Shown here piece by piece: positions 27,919 through 38,214 of a DNA stretch of 64,000 bases. This DNA is from Brasilonema angustatum HA4187-MV1 (GTDB lineage: Bacteria; Cyanobacteriota; Cyanobacteriia; Cyanobacteriales; Nostocaceae), in the NCBI GenBank assembly GCA_019359695.1, contig JAHHGV010000027.1, forward strand, positions 1 to 64,000. Direction: 5' to 3'. Made by a program: the position numbers and the translations under genes. The notes under the pieces are model-generated. The model was not told the origin of the DNA. It saw only the letters and a list, made by a program, of their open reading frames with translations, and did not search any database. Position 1 is the first letter of the stretch; every line of letters starts with the position of its first letter.

Positions 27919-28086
27919 AATAAAAAATGCCCCAGAGAATTCTCTAGGGCTTAACCAGGGTGCATCTACCAATACACTCTACTAGAAGGAGGGGTTCTAT
28001 CCGGAAAGATACTGAGGAAATGCCAAAAAAATTTTTGGATGAGTTGCTGTATGTTGTTATATGCACGAATCTACTAACAAGCGTGA

Positions 28087-28872
28087 ATGACAAAAAGTAA
28101 TTATATATCTCTACAATCTGGTGTGTACATCGTCGGTGCAGGTCCTGGAGACCCAGAGTTATTGACCGTTAAGGCGCAAAAACTCCTAAAACTTGCCGAT
28201 GTCATTTTATTTGCTGATTCTTTAGTACCCCAACAGATTTTAGAGCTTTGCCGTGAAGATGCAGAAATTATTCCCTCTGTGAACAAGACTTTGGAAGAGA
28301 TTTTGCCAATTATGATCGAACGAGTGCGATCGCACAAATCTGTCGTTCGTCTCCATTCCGGCGATCCCAGTCTTTACAGCGCTATCCATGAGCAAATGTA
28401 TCTTTTGGCAGAAGCGGAAATTCCTTTTGAAGTGATACCAGGTATTAGTGCCTTTCAAGCAGCAGCCGCGAAACTCAAAGTAGAACTCACAGTTCCCGGT
28501 TTAGTCCAAACAATCATACTCACGCGCATCAGCGGACGCACAGAAGTTCCTGAAACAGAAGAATTAACCACTTTAGCAGCTCACCAGGCTAGTCTATGTT
28601 TATATTTGAGTGCACGTCACGTTGAAGCAGCCCAAGCCAAACTCCTGCAACACTACTCACCTGAAACACAAGTAGCTATTTGTTATCGCTTAGGATGGAG
28701 TGATGAAAAAATCAGAGTAGTTCCCCTCAATCAAATGGCAGATTGTACTCACCAAGAAAAGCTGATTCGTACCACACTTTACGTAGTCAGCCCTGCACTT
28801 TCCCAAGCATCAGCACGCTCTCGTTTATATCATCCTGAACATAGTCACCTGTTTCGCTCGTCTCACAGTTGA
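28087..28872 (+). CDS. cobM: Precorrin-4 C11-methyltransferase
   Basis: CobM/CbiF transfers a methyl group from S-adenosylmethionine to C11 of precorrin-4 in cobalamin synthesis. The 261-residue protein shows the tetrapyrrole methylase motifs GAGPGDPELLTVKA (SAM site), ADSLVP, RLHSGDPSLYSAI and FEVIPGISAFQAAA. The fit is along the whole length. No other cobalamin gene is adjacent, so the pathway is dispersed, and no cobalamin riboswitch is evident upstream. Confidence 0.93.
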   Translation: MTKSNYISLQSGVYIVGAGPGDPELLTVKAQKLLKLADVILFADSLVPQQILELCREDAEIIPSVNKTLEEILPIMIERVRSHKSVVRLHSGDPSLYSAIHEQMYLLAEAEIPFEVIPGISAFQAAAAKLKVELTVPGLVQTIILTRISGRTEVPETEELTTLAAHQASLCLYLSARHVEAAQAKLLQHYSPETQVAICYRLGWSDEKIRVVPLNQMADCTHQEKLIRTTLYVVSPALSQASARSRLYHPEHSHLFRSSHS

Positions 28873-28989
28873 AGAGGACATGGGGACAAGGAGGACAAGG
28901 TAGACAAGAAGGAATTTGCTTCCTTTCGGTAAAATGACTTGATACTATCAAGATTGATAATTTTGAATTTTGAACTTTGAATTGTTACT

Positions 28990-29343
28990 ATGCCTTTAAT
29001 TAAAGTACAAACTTCTGTATCTGCTCCTCTTGGAGAAGAAGTTGAAGCATTGCTCAAAAGCCTATCGGCTAAGTTAGCCAAGCATACCGGAAAACCAGAA
29101 AGCTACATTATGACAGCTTTTGAACCAGCAGTTCCCATGACATTTGCTGGCACGACTGATCCAGTATGCTACATCGAGGTTAAAAGTGTCGGTACAATGA
29201 AGCCAGACCAAACCGAGGCGATGAGCCAAGACTTTTGCCAGGAGATTAACAAGGCGCTAAAAGTGCCTCAAAATCGTATATATATAGAGTTCGCTGACGC
29301 CAAGGGTGCGATGTGGGGCTGGAACGGCACAACTTTCGGTTAG
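28990..29343 (+). CDS. MIF-like tautomerase
   Basis: The 117-residue protein begins MPLIKVQTS; after removal of Met, Pro1 is the catalytic base of the macrophage-migration-inhibitory-factor family. Further family features are LAKHTGKPESYIM, CYIEVKSVG and RIYIEFADAKGAMWGWNG. MIF homologues form trimers and tautomerise phenylpyruvate or dopachrome-like substrates; the bacterial role is unknown. It is preceded by a TTTGAATTTTGAA-type repeat, and the base-flipping gene follows 36 bp later, suggesting cotranscription. Confidence 0.9.
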   Translation: MPLIKVQTSVSAPLGEEVEALLKSLSAKLAKHTGKPESYIMTAFEPAVPMTFAGTTDPVCYIEVKSVGTMKPDQTEAMSQDFCQEINKALKVPQNRIYIEFADAKGAMWGWNGTTFG

Positions 29344-29379
29344 TTTTTTGTACAAATGCCTTAGAGTTCTATTGAATGA

Positions 29380-29712
29380 GTGCCAGTGTCTACTTACGAC
29401 ATCATCTATCAAATAGTGCGTCAGATTCCCAAGGGGAAAGTAGCAACCTATGGACAGGTGGCAGATTTAGCAAATCTATATGGTAAAGCGCGTGTAGTAG
29501 GTTATGCTCTCTACCGAGTGGATATGGTATCCGATATCCCTTGGCATCGAGTTATTAATGCCAAAGGCGAGATATCTCAATCTCCTTCACGATATGGAGG
29601 AGATAATTTGCAGCGATCGCTCCTGGAGCAAGAAGGGATAAAATTTAACACAGAAGGAAAAATGAACTTGCGAGAATATCTGTGGCAACCCTCCTTAAAT
29701 GTAGATGACTGA
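29380..29712 (+). CDS. Alkyltransferase-like (ATL/MGMT-family) DNA-binding protein
   Basis: The 110-residue protein matches the DNA-binding C-terminal domain of O6-alkylguanine transferase: [14 protein letters not shown] (helix-turn-helix and arginine finger region), RVVGYAL and [10 protein letters not shown]. The active cysteine of MGMT (PCHRV) is replaced by tryptophan. ATL proteins therefore do not remove alkyl groups but flip the damaged base and hand it to nucleotide excision repair. The start is GTG 29380. UvrC is encoded 2.2 kb away, on the opposite strand. The rlmN start follows about 100 bp downstream. Confidence 0.92.
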   Translation: MPVSTYDIIYQIVRQIPKGKVATYGQVADLANLYGKARVVGYALYRVDMVSDIPWHRVINAKGEISQSPSRYGGDNLQRSLLEQEGIKFNTEGKMNLREYLWQPSLNVDD

Positions 29713-29810
29713 GCAGAAGTGATAAACTCAAACAACAAGAGCAGCGATTGCCTACGGCAGAGCTACGCTTAACGCCTAACATAGAGATTCAAAGCGAATT
29801 CCTAACTACC

Positions 29811-30899
29811 ATGTCTGCTAAATCTGTCCCTGTACTCCCCTCCCCGAAAACTAGTGTTGTTCAACAACCAAACATCTCTATTCCACCGCTTGTAGGAGCA
29901 AGTTTAGAGGAGTTAACGGCTTGGGTACAGCAACAGGGACAACCGGCTTACAGAGGAAAGCAACTGCACGAGTGGATTTATCAAAAGGGAGTGCGATCGC
30001 TCTCGGATATTTCTGTCTTTTCTAAACAATGGCGTGCTGAAGTTGCAGAAATTCCCATCGGGCGCTCAAATATACAGTACCGCTCTGTTGCTGCTGATGG
30101 TACTGTCAAATATCTTTTGCAACTCAGTGATAATCAAATTATTGAATGTGTGGGTATTCCGGCAGAAAAGCGCTTAACAGTTTGCGTTTCAACTCAAGTG
30201 GGTTGTCCGATGGCGTGCGATTTTTGCGCTACTGGTAAACAAGGATATAAGCGCAATTTGGGACGTCATGAAATTGTTGATCAGGTGTTGACGGTTCAAG
30301 AAGATTTTCAACAACGAGTCAGCCATGTGGTATTTATGGGTATGGGTGAACCGTTGTTGAATACAGATCATGTCATAGGAGCTGTCAAATCTTTAAATCA
30401 AGATGTGGGTATTGGACAGCGTAACTTGACTGTCTCTACTGTTGGAATACGCGATCGCATTCGCCAGCTTGCTCAACACCAATTACAAGTCACTCTTGCT
30501 GTGAGTCTCCATGCCCCCAACCAAGCACTGCGGGAACAACTCATTCCCAGCGCCCGTTCCTATCCTATAGAAGATTTGCTTACCGAATGTCGGGAGTATG
30601 TGAAAATCACTGGACGCCGTGTCAGTTTTGAATACGTTCTTCTTGCTGGCGTGAACGATTTGCCAGAACACGCTTTGGAATTAGCACGACACCTGCGAGG
30701 ATTCCAGAGTCATGTGAATTTGATTCCATACAATCCCATCACAGAAGCAGACTACAAACGCCCTAACGAAAATCGAATTCAAGCTTTTGTCAAAGTCCTC
30801 AAGCAGCAACAAATTGCGGTTAGTGTTCGCTACTCCCGTGGTTTAGAAGCTGATGCTGCTTGTGGACAATTGAGAACAAAAAAGAGTCCTGATTTGTGA
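29811..30899 (+). CDS. rlmN: 23S rRNA/tRNA adenine C2-methyltransferase (radical SAM)
   Basis: ATG 29811 ([10 protein letters not shown]) is preferred over an upstream in-frame TTG. RlmN methylates A2503 of 23S rRNA and A37 of some tRNAs. The radical-SAM cluster motif CPMACDFC is present, as are the flanking catalytic cysteine ([10 protein letters not shown]) and the C-terminal methyl-carrying cysteine (ADAACGQL). GMGEPL and [10 protein letters not shown] are further family landmarks. Length (362) is normal. It ends in a strong hairpin shared with the convergent zinc-ribbon gene. Confidence 0.95.
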   Translation: MSAKSVPVLPSPKTSVVQQPNISIPPLVGASLEELTAWVQQQGQPAYRGKQLHEWIYQKGVRSLSDISVFSKQWRAEVAEIPIGRSNIQYRSVAADGTVKYLLQLSDNQIIECVGIPAEKRLTVCVSTQVGCPMACDFCATGKQGYKRNLGRHEIVDQVLTVQEDFQQRVSHVVFMGMGEPLLNTDHVIGAVKSLNQDVGIGQRNLTVSTVGIRDRIRQLAQHQLQVTLAVSLHAPNQALREQLIPSARSYPIEDLLTECREYVKITGRRVSFEYVLLAGVNDLPEHALELARHLRGFQSHVNLIPYNPITEADYKRPNENRIQAFVKVLKQQQIAVSVRYSRGLEADAACGQLRTKKSPDL

Positions 30900-30926
30900 G
30901 TCATTTCCTCTGACAAATCAGGACTC
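30884..30926. terminator. Bidirectional terminator between rlmN and the zinc-ribbon gene
   Basis: A perfect 14-bp stem (GAGTCCTGATTTGT / ACAAATCAGGACTC) with a 15-base loop overlaps the rlmN stop and lies 16 bp from the end of the convergent gene. There is no long T tract, so strength is uncertain. Confidence 0.65.
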
Positions 30927-30942
30927 AGTATTCAGTATTTAA

Positions 30943-31122
30943 CTAACGCGGTGCAAGAATACCTGGAGCGTAAGCTTCAATCACTTTGTTAGTACGTGTA
31001 CAAGTGATCATTAAGTAGTCACAGGTTGCACATTGTGTCCGAGTTAGTTGACTATCTAATAAATAATGTCTTTCACCTTCGCTACCACAGTTTGGGCAGC
31101 GAACATTTTGTACTATCTGCAT
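30943..31122 (-). CDS. Small zinc-ribbon protein
   Basis: Start ATG 31122 (MQIVQNVRCPNCGSEG); the longer upstream reading is not family-like. The 59-residue protein has two knuckles, CPNC and CATC, spaced 22 residues apart, as in a rubredoxin-like zinc ribbon. It matches short proteins common in cyanobacteria that are sometimes mislabelled as helicase parts. Role unknown; nucleic-acid or metal binding is plausible. Confidence 0.8.
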   Translation of the reverse strand: MQIVQNVRCPNCGSEGERHYLLDSQLTRTQCATCDYLMITCTRTNKVIEAYAPGILAPR

Positions 31123-31956
31123 TTTAAAATCCTTAACTTTCGTATTTTTTTGAAAAAACGCAAATGAAACCTGTAAATCGATAAGATTTACAAAATTAAA
31201 CAAACCATAATTTATATCGCTTACATTAACATAAAATGAACTGTTCTTTCTTCTTTGTCTTTATTTAATTATCTTTATTTTAAAGGTCTGTGTTATCCAA
31301 CTCTGGATATATAAATCATTTATCTTTTTTCACTTTAATTATAAATTCCGTGATCCCAATCGCTAAGACGTTGAGACTTCGTTTTTTGTAGTCAGATCAA
31401 CTTTTTCTTTTTTACTATGAGATATAGAACTTTTTGGGAAGTGGAATTGACCGGAACTAAGGGTGTAGGGGTATAGGGGTGTAGGGGTGTAGGGGTGTAG
31501 GGGGAAGAGGGGATCTTCTTTACTTTTTCTCAGACTCAAGCTCTCAAACGGTCTGTGATCGCAAGCAAACGCTGTGAGACTATCGAAAATTTCCTTGGAG
31601 GCTAAACTTCAATAGTTAAAATCTAGAAGCGAATGACTGTAATCTGTAAATAGGCATATCTAAAAAGCACTCATTAAAAACTCACTGTATCTTTAGGACT
31701 AGTAACAATATGTAAATTTTTAGCTTTTCTTTATTTTTGTTTACTATTGATAATCATATTAACTCGTGATCAAAAAATTTTATAAAAAATTCCAGTTATG
31801 GAGATTAACCAGATTGCCTATGTTTGCTAACGTAGTTCTTAGTAATGGGTAATGGGTAATGGGTAATAGGTAATGGGTAATGGATAATGGGTTTTTTTAA
31901 ATTATCAATTACCCAACACTTTTTTGTTAAGAAAACAGTATTAGGTGATACGAATT
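31123..31956. other. Gap with two tandem repeats
   Basis: About 830 bp without a supported gene. 31461-31504 is a GGGTGTA/GGGGTGTA run. 31842-31892 is seven or more copies of the heptamer GGGTAAT/TAATGGG, ending in a T run 60 bp from the uvrC stop. The remainder is A/T rich. Confidence 0.7.
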
Positions 31957-33834
31957 TCAAGAAGGATGGAAATAATCGTAAATTTCTTGAGCCAAACGAG
32001 GACCAATACCCGGTACTTCGGCAATCTGTGCAGGTGTTGCTTGTCGGATATAATCAACTGAGCGAAAATGTCCTAAAAGCTGCTTTTGTCGATGGTGTCC
32101 CAAACCAGAGATTTCATCTAAACGCGATCGCTTCAATTTATCACTACGCTGCTGTCTGTGAAAACTCACGGCGAACCGATGCGCCTCATCTCGTAAGCGC
32201 CGCAAAAGTTGTACTCCGGGTTGTTCTGACTCTGTTTCCAGTGGTTGAGACTCTCCTGGTAAAAAGATTTCTTCTCGCCGTTTCGCCAAACTAATGACTC
32301 GCAAATCTTCCAATAAATTCATTTCTTGCAAGACTGTAACCACAGATGACAACTGACCTTTACCACCATCTATCATGATAAGGTCGGGCCAATCAGGATT
32401 TCCCATTCGCGCTAAGTGCGGCTCTTCGATATACTTGCGAAAGCGACGCTGGATCACTTCAGCAAGACTGGCAAAATCGTCTGAGTGTCCTGTTGTGACT
32501 GTAGGATTTTTGATTTTGTAATGGCGATAGTGCTGCTTGGCGGGTAAACCGTCAATAAACACAACTTGGGAAGCAACGGCGTTTGAACCTTGGATATGGG
32601 AAATGTCGTAACCTTCGATGCGGTGAGGTAACTCGGGTAAATCAAGGATGGTGGCTAAATCGTGCATCGCTTGTTGGTTGCGATCGCTTAATTTTTGCGT
32701 TCGTTGCAACTCATATTGAGCATTTCGCTCCACCATATCAATCAATTCTGCCTTGACTTGTCGCTGTGGATTAAAAATCGTGACTTTTCTTCCCTTACGC
32801 GTAGTCAGGACATCCGCTAATATCTCCCCATCTGGCAATTCGTGTTGTACCAAAATCTCTGTGGGAATTTCTACAGAGTCAGCAGTTTGATAATGCTCTT
32901 CCAACACTCTTTGTAAGATAGCACCTGATTCCGCGTGAGCATCCGCGACAAATGCTAAACGTCCTACCAATTGTCCAGCGCGAATCTGAAATAATTGAAT
33001 GCAGGCGAGTTGTTCGTCACTAAAGAGCGCAATCGCATCACGGGAAACTGTATCATCTGGTAGAGACACTTTTTGATCAGCACTCAGGGACTTTAATCCA
33101 GTGATTTGATCGCGAATCCGTGCTGCTGACTCAAAGTTTTCATATTCAGCGGCTTTGTACATTTGCTCAGTTAAAGTCTCGATCAGTTCTTGACTTCGAC
33201 CTTGAAAAACCATCGCCACTTTTTGCACAGTTTTGCGGTATTCTTCTGGTGAAACCAGCAACTGACATACACCCGGACAGCGTCCTAAATCGTAATTCAA
33301 GCAAGGACGATCTTTAAACAATGGCTGAGGACGTTGTCGCAAAGGAAAGATACGCTTACACAAGCGCAATATCTCCCGCAATAAGCCAGAATCAGTATAA
33401 GGTCCGTAGAATTTATCTTTTTCTTTCCCTATTTGGCGTTTGCGAGTGATAAAAATACGCGGATAATCTTCTGACCATGTAATACACACGTAAGGATATT
33501 TTTTATCATCCTTGAGTAATACGTTGAAATAGGGTAGGTGCTGCTTGATCAGGTTGGCTTCTAACGCCAAAGCTTCAGTTTCGGTATCGGTGACAATGAA
33601 TTCAATTTCTGTCACCTGCTTAACCATTGTAGCGATGCGTTCGCTCAGTCTTTGTGAGTCTCGAAAATAAGAACGAACACGCGATCGCAACTTCCGCGAT
33701 TTGCCTATATAGATGATGCGATCGCTTGCATCTCGCATCAAATAAACTCCAGGTTCTGGCGGAATTTCTTGTAGTCGGAGTTCTAGGCGTTCAGGTTCTC
33801 TGACGAGTGGTACTATTTGAGCAGATGTTGTCAC
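31957..33834 (-). CDS. uvrC: UvrABC excinuclease subunit C
   Basis: UvrC makes both incisions in nucleotide excision repair. The 625-residue protein has the GIY-YIG nuclease at residues 25-110 ([20 protein letters not shown]), a cysteine patch ([14 protein letters not shown]), the UVR helix ([14 protein letters not shown]) near 210, the RNase-H-like 3'-side core ([13 protein letters not shown] and MIDGGKGQL), and C-terminal tandem helix-hairpin-helix ([16 protein letters not shown] and [12 protein letters not shown]). The start is GTG 33834. Length is typical. Confidence 0.97.
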   Translation of the reverse strand: MTTSAQIVPLVREPERLELRLQEIPPEPGVYLMRDASDRIIYIGKSRKLRSRVRSYFRDSQRLSERIATMVKQVTEIEFIVTDTETEALALEANLIKQHLPYFNVLLKDDKKYPYVCITWSEDYPRIFITRKRQIGKEKDKFYGPYTDSGLLREILRLCKRIFPLRQRPQPLFKDRPCLNYDLGRCPGVCQLLVSPEEYRKTVQKVAMVFQGRSQELIETLTEQMYKAAEYENFESAARIRDQITGLKSLSADQKVSLPDDTVSRDAIALFSDEQLACIQLFQIRAGQLVGRLAFVADAHAESGAILQRVLEEHYQTADSVEIPTEILVQHELPDGEILADVLTTRKGRKVTIFNPQRQVKAELIDMVERNAQYELQRTQKLSDRNQQAMHDLATILDLPELPHRIEGYDISHIQGSNAVASQVVFIDGLPAKQHYRHYKIKNPTVTTGHSDDFASLAEVIQRRFRKYIEEPHLARMGNPDWPDLIMIDGGKGQLSSVVTVLQEMNLLEDLRVISLAKRREEIFLPGESQPLETESEQPGVQLLRRLRDEAHRFAVSFHRQQRSDKLKRSRLDEISGLGHHRQKQLLGHFRSVDYIRQATPAQIAEVPGIGPRLAQEIYDYFHPS

Positions 33835-34276
33835 AACCAGTGTTTGGTCATTCTACGAATTTATCTATCTCTATTTTAAGTAAAATTACTGTTTGTTTTC
33901 TAAATTTAAGATTGAATAAACAAGATTTACGACTTCTGGTGAAAAGTCGGGGATCGGAATCTAAGTTAATTTTTACAATACTTTTTGATCCAAATCAGCG
34001 TTACACAGAATTGGTATTAACCCAAAGACTGATTTGCGCCGCTATCATCAAGATAACTAGGTTTCGCCTTTGCCATAGCCACTTGAATTTTTTCTATAAT
34101 CTTTTGGGCTATTTCCGTGAGTATAACTCAATCTTTTAGTGTCGAATAACACAGAATTTGCTGCAAGATAGATACTACCCTGATAAAGAATTAGTAAAAT
34201 GTAACAGTTACAAGAGCTACAGCTTAATTAAACTTAGCTCTAAAGATTCATATTTGAAACTAAGGAACAAGGAATT

Positions 34277-34474
34277 ATGGCTGGAATGAAAACTTCTAAG
34301 GATTACCAATCTAGTCCTAATACTGAAATTTGGAATAACTTAAAGTCGGCGATCGCAGCAAGTTCTGGTTTCAAGCGCTGGCTACTAGAACGCGATACTC
34401 AATTTCAGAAGCTACGCCTTGAGGAACAAGTACAAGGTTATTTGCGCGAAACCTTAGAAACATTAGCTTACTAA
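34277..34474 (+). CDS. Small conserved-looking cyanobacterial protein
   Basis: A 65-residue soluble protein with SPNTEIWNNLKSAIAASSGF followed by KRWLLERDTQFQKLRLEEQV. The helical, charged pattern and clean start suggest a real gene; I have a general memory of similar short proteins in Nostocales. Function unknown. In the 33835-34276 stretch upstream I see no other gene. Confidence 0.6.
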   Translation: MAGMKTSKDYQSSPNTEIWNNLKSAIAASSGFKRWLLERDTQFQKLRLEEQVQGYLRETLETLAY

Positions 34475-34579
34475 TACAGGGGACGCATCAATAAACATAC
34501 CATTTAAGGAGAAGCGAAAAGCTTGCGATATAACCTAGGTTTTTGACTTTTGCTCCTTACGGGTATGCTTATTGATAAC

Positions 34580-34617
34580 GCCCCTACACCCTTATACCCT
34601 TACACCCTTACACCCTG
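34580..34617. repeat. CCCTTACA tandem repeat in the 34475-34981 gap
   Basis: Four to five degenerate copies of CCCTTACA, the complement of the GGGTGTA repeats elsewhere. The rest of this 507-bp gap has a long leader before the SLH gene and no open reading frame I can support. Confidence 0.7.
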
Positions 34618-34981
34618 CCCGTAGGGCATTGACTTGCACCTTTGTTTTTACAATACATAACTTAACCTCAAAAATCAGGTTTCTTGAAGAAATCTGATTT
34701 CTTTTTGATCTGTATACGGATGAGTGGTATTAAGTGTAGAAGAAAGAATGTAGGATAAGAGTTGCTTGGTGTAGGGAAGTATGAAATACCCCGACACCGC
34801 AAAATTCGCATCGATGTGCAAACTATATGTAAAAGAATGTAAAAATTTCTGTTTTTAACGCAGGAACCCAGATGTCAATATACAGGTCTTCAGCTATAGT
34901 TTGCATGAGTTTTACAGCAACGCCTGCTGTTAGAGACACCTTATTCAACTAACACTATTTCCGCAGATCATTAATAATAAA

Positions 34982-36721
34982 ATGGCACCTCAGGGATTTG
35001 ATACTCGGCAAAGGCAAAATTTTCGCATTCAAACTGGTAAATCCCTTGCATTTACCTTGTCTTTTCCAGCAAGACTAACCGCTTTATTAGTCGTTTCTGG
35101 TGGGTTCATAATACCAGTATCTGAGGTTAACGCTGGTGCGATCGACACTAAAGGTATCGCCTCAACTGTTACGGCGCAAGCTCCTTCAGTGCAAGATCCT
35201 TCAGTGCAAACTCCTCCAGTGCAAGCCCCAACTACCGCGAGCGTTATTTACGTCAATCCACAAACTGGTACAGACAGCACTAGTGCTAGTAACTCGGAAG
35301 CTGCTCCATATAAAACCATTACTTACGCTCTTAATCAAGCCCAGCCAGGTACAGTTATTCAACTTGCTCCTGGTACTTATAACCAAGAAAGTGGAGAAAC
35401 TTTTCCACTTTTGATCAAACAAAGCGTGACGTTGCGCGGTGATGAATCGACAAAAGGTCAGGGAGTATTAATTACAGGTAGTGGCGTTTACATTAGTCCT
35501 ACCTTTGCCCGTCAGAATATGACGATTCGTGCTGATAAAGATAGCACGATCACAGGAGTAACAGTAACCAACCCACAACAACGTGGTACTGGTATATGGG
35601 TGGAATCGACTAATCCTATAATCACAAATAGTACGTTTACCAATAGTATACGAGATGGTGTTTTTGTTACAGGTCAAGGTAATCCAAAAATAGAAAATAA
35701 TGTCTTTGTTCAAAACAAAGGCAATGGGATTTCAGTTGCTAAGTCGGCGACTGGAGAGATTCGGAATAATTTATTTCAGGACACAGGTTTTGGTTTAGCG
35801 ATCGGTGGTACTTCCACACCCCTAGTAGAAGGAAACCAGATTATTGGAAACCAAGATGGTCTGTTTATTTCCGAATCAGCAAAACCAGTACTCCGTAAAA
35901 ATGTCATTCAAAAGAATAAACGTGATGGCATAATCGTGATAATGAATGCTTCACCTGATCTTGGCACCGCTGAAAGTCCTGGCGGTAACTTGATCCGCAG
36001 TAATACTGCCCATGACGTGAACAACAGCAAGGGTAAGAATACTATTGTTGCGGTCGGCAATGATATTGACCCCAAGCGCATTCTTGGTCAAGTCGAATTT
36101 GTCGCCGCCAAGGTTGAACCGTCAGCAGGTGGTCCAGTTGCGTTTAAGGATTTGCCAGCAAATTATTGGGCAAAAAGCTACATCGAAGCTCTAGCCTCTA
36201 AGAATATTATTGCTGGATTTCCCGATGGCACTTTTAAACCTGATGAACCTGTCACCCGTGCCCAATTTGCCGCCATTGTGACCAAAGCCTTTGCACCCAC
36301 AGCTAAGCGCCAACTCACAAACTTCAGCGACGTCGCCAACAATTTCTGGGGTTTCCAAGTCATTCAATCTGCGTACCAAGGTGGCTTTGTTTCTGGGTAT
36401 CCTGATCGTACCTTTAAACCACAGCAACAAATTCCGCGAGTGCAGGTACTAGTCTCCTTAGCAAGCGGTATGAACTTATCTGTGAATAATCAGAATGTCC
36501 TTTCCATATATAACGATGCTTCCCAGATTCCCAACTATGCCACCAATTCAGTAGCCGCAGCCACTGCACAGCAACTGGTGATAAATTACCCCACAGTTAA
36601 GGAGTTAAATCCTAATCGTCAAGCTACCAGGGCAGAAGTTGCTGCCTTTGTTTACCAAGCACTAGTTAGTAAAGGAAGCGCTAAAGCAATTCCTTCTCCG
36701 TATTTGGTAAGAACCCCATAA
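34982..36721 (+). CDS. Surface protein with beta-helix (DUF1565) and S-layer homology domains
   Basis: A long N-region signal peptide with hydrophobic core LTALLVVSGGFIIPVSEVNAG precedes a repetitive Pro/Gln linker (SVQDPSVQTPPVQAPTT). Residues about 85-355 form a right-handed beta-helix of DUF1565/NosD type (GTDSTSASNSEAAPYKTITY, then NPIITNSTFTNSIRDGVFV). Residues about 385-570 are SLH modules: AKSYIEALASKNIIAGFPDG, TFKPDEPVTRAQFA and a second GGFVSGYPDRTFKP. SLH domains anchor the protein to peptidoglycan-linked polymer or the outer envelope. It is likely an envelope-associated carbohydrate-binding or lyase-like protein; catalytic residues are not identified. Confidence 0.9.
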   Translation: MAPQGFDTRQRQNFRIQTGKSLAFTLSFPARLTALLVVSGGFIIPVSEVNAGAIDTKGIASTVTAQAPSVQDPSVQTPPVQAPTTASVIYVNPQTGTDSTSASNSEAAPYKTITYALNQAQPGTVIQLAPGTYNQESGETFPLLIKQSVTLRGDESTKGQGVLITGSGVYISPTFARQNMTIRADKDSTITGVTVTNPQQRGTGIWVESTNPIITNSTFTNSIRDGVFVTGQGNPKIENNVFVQNKGNGISVAKSATGEIRNNLFQDTGFGLAIGGTSTPLVEGNQIIGNQDGLFISESAKPVLRKNVIQKNKRDGIIVIMNASPDLGTAESPGGNLIRSNTAHDVNNSKGKNTIVAVGNDIDPKRILGQVEFVAAKVEPSAGGPVAFKDLPANYWAKSYIEALASKNIIAGFPDGTFKPDEPVTRAQFAAIVTKAFAPTAKRQLTNFSDVANNFWGFQVIQSAYQGGFVSGYPDRTFKPQQQIPRVQVLVSLASGMNLSVNNQNVLSIYNDASQIPNYATNSVAAATAQQLVINYPTVKELNPNRQATRAEVAAFVYQALVSKGSAKAIPSPYLVRTP

Positions 36722-37235
36722 GTTGAAAGTTAAAAGCGCCATGACTGACAAGTTGTTCGTCTGGCGCTTTGCATATTGTTATTTAAACTAACATTGGGGT
36801 CTTTAAATCTACATGACCCCTTTTTAAAAAACATTTAAAATGTATATTCAGGGTCTTTATATAAGCTGACCCCGTTTGAACTATACTTAGTCTCTCAGTA
36901 AATTCGCCCCGTTTGATATTTTCTAATAATTTTTTTATTTTTTATGGTTTTGTGTTTCGCAAAGTGAAGAAAGATTAATCCAACTTAATATTATCTACTA
37001 GTCTCTAAAAAGACAGAAAAATATAGGGTGAAAGTGAAAACACACATTTTTTAGCAGAATTTTTGTTGTTCGCCAAGGTCAAAAGGGGACGCTATGGCTA
37101 ACGCCACGCTCCGCTATCAAATCTGTAACGCCCAAAATTTTCCCAAAGAAATAGCAAGAATCTGAGAAGAACCACAAGAATAGACAAGACAACGAAACAC
37201 CAAACCTCTACTTTTTAGGGAGAATCAAAAAATAA

Positions 37236-37328
37236 TATAGCAGGGAGCAGGGAGCAGGCGTGTGATTGTCCCGTGGTTTCCGTGTTTTATCATTAGTTGA
37301 TGTCCTAATCTACCTGGCAACTGCTATA
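37236..37328. repeat. TATAGCAG miniature element (short copy)
   Basis: The perfect 8-bp ends TATAGCAG / CTGCTATA enclose 77 bp. The interior GTGATTGTCCCGTGGTTTCC and the part that follows are nearly identical to the copy at 55383-55517. Only two GGGAGCA heptamers are present here. Confidence 0.85.
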
Positions 37329-37542
37329 CCAATTTGAAAAAAGAATGCGATAGATACACACTCCCAAACCCTTGTGATGTCTGACTTTCTTCATTTTGCG
37401 AAAAGTTTGCGCGTCCGGTGAGACCAGTGCTGCGGAGGGAAACCCTACCAAGAGCGCTGGTCTCACCGTAAGGCGTGGCGTTAGCCATAGGGGTTTCCCG
37501 GCGCAAAACTTTTCAAGACGAATTTTTAATTTTGAATTGGTA

Positions 37543-37636
37543 TAAAATGTCCCGCCGTAGTCGTTAATCGGTGTGCAAACCCGTTGATAGTGTAGATGCC
37601 GAGCCTTTCAGGCGCTTGTGACGGTGGGACATTTTA
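37543..37636. repeat. 94-bp element with 16-bp inverted ends
   Basis: TAAAATGTCCCGCCGT and the reverse complement of the right end, TAAAATGTCCCACCGT, differ at one position. The interior has a GCCTTTCAGGC mini-hairpin-like segment. This is the structure of a miniature inverted-repeat transposable element. Confidence 0.8.
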
Positions 37637-38214
37637 TCAGTGGTAAGTGCCTTATGTTTAGGTATGGAGCGCCCAAGGGGCGCGACTACACACCCCCAAC
37701 GAATGAAAGAAACACCATTTCCCTGTTAAGCGTTCCCTGTTCCCTGTGTTTCTTGAAAGCGTCCGACTGGCGGCATTCGCCACCCGTTATGGATGAAAGA
37801 AACACCTGTTTCCCCTTACAACGCCCTTCGGGTTCGCCAGTCGCCTACGGAGGGAAACCCTCCTGCAGCGCTGGTCTCACCAGATGCCTCAAGTCGGGGA
37901 ACCCGGACGCCAGATACCTACGGAGGGAGACCCTCATCAAGTACTGGCTCCCCTTACACCCCCACACCCCTACACCCCTGTGTTTCTTGAAAGAAATAAA
38001 GTTCCCTTACTCGCCCATAAACACACTACAACCACAACTGAATTCTTAAGGAGTAGTCAACAAACAGGTGCGATCAGGAGTAGACCTCTTGCACGAATAG
38101 TGTGAAGATGGAAACAAGTTAATCAAAAAAATTGGTAGTTGACAAGGCTTGTAGCAAAATTCTCTGTACAGGATTGGAAAATTTGAAAATGTTCCCTTTT
38201 TAGTGAGGAATTCA

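Larger units (their letters stand above)
36722..38214. other. 1.5-kb repeat-rich gap
   Basis: No gene is supported. It contains a GGGGTCTTTA/TAAAGACCCC-like region (36790-36915), the TATAGCAG element (37236-37328), an inverted module around GGTGAGACCAGTGCTGCGGAG and CGCTGGTCTCACC (37415-37470) flanked by GCGAAAAGTTTGCGC / GCGCAAAACTTTTC, the element at 37543-37636, and several TACGGAGGGAAACCCTCC modules and TTCCCTG repeats up to 37985. The last 200 bp before the GUN4 gene are unique sequence. Confidence 0.7.

Noticed and set aside
27955-28086. Possible cobalamin riboswitch before cobM
   Set aside because: I could not find the B12-box or paired arms expected of the class; the segment only has a short hairpin upstream.
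31887-32294. Reading frame antisense to the uvrC 3' end
   Set aside because: It lies opposite conserved UvrC helix-hairpin-helix sequence and starts in a tandem repeat; no independent support.
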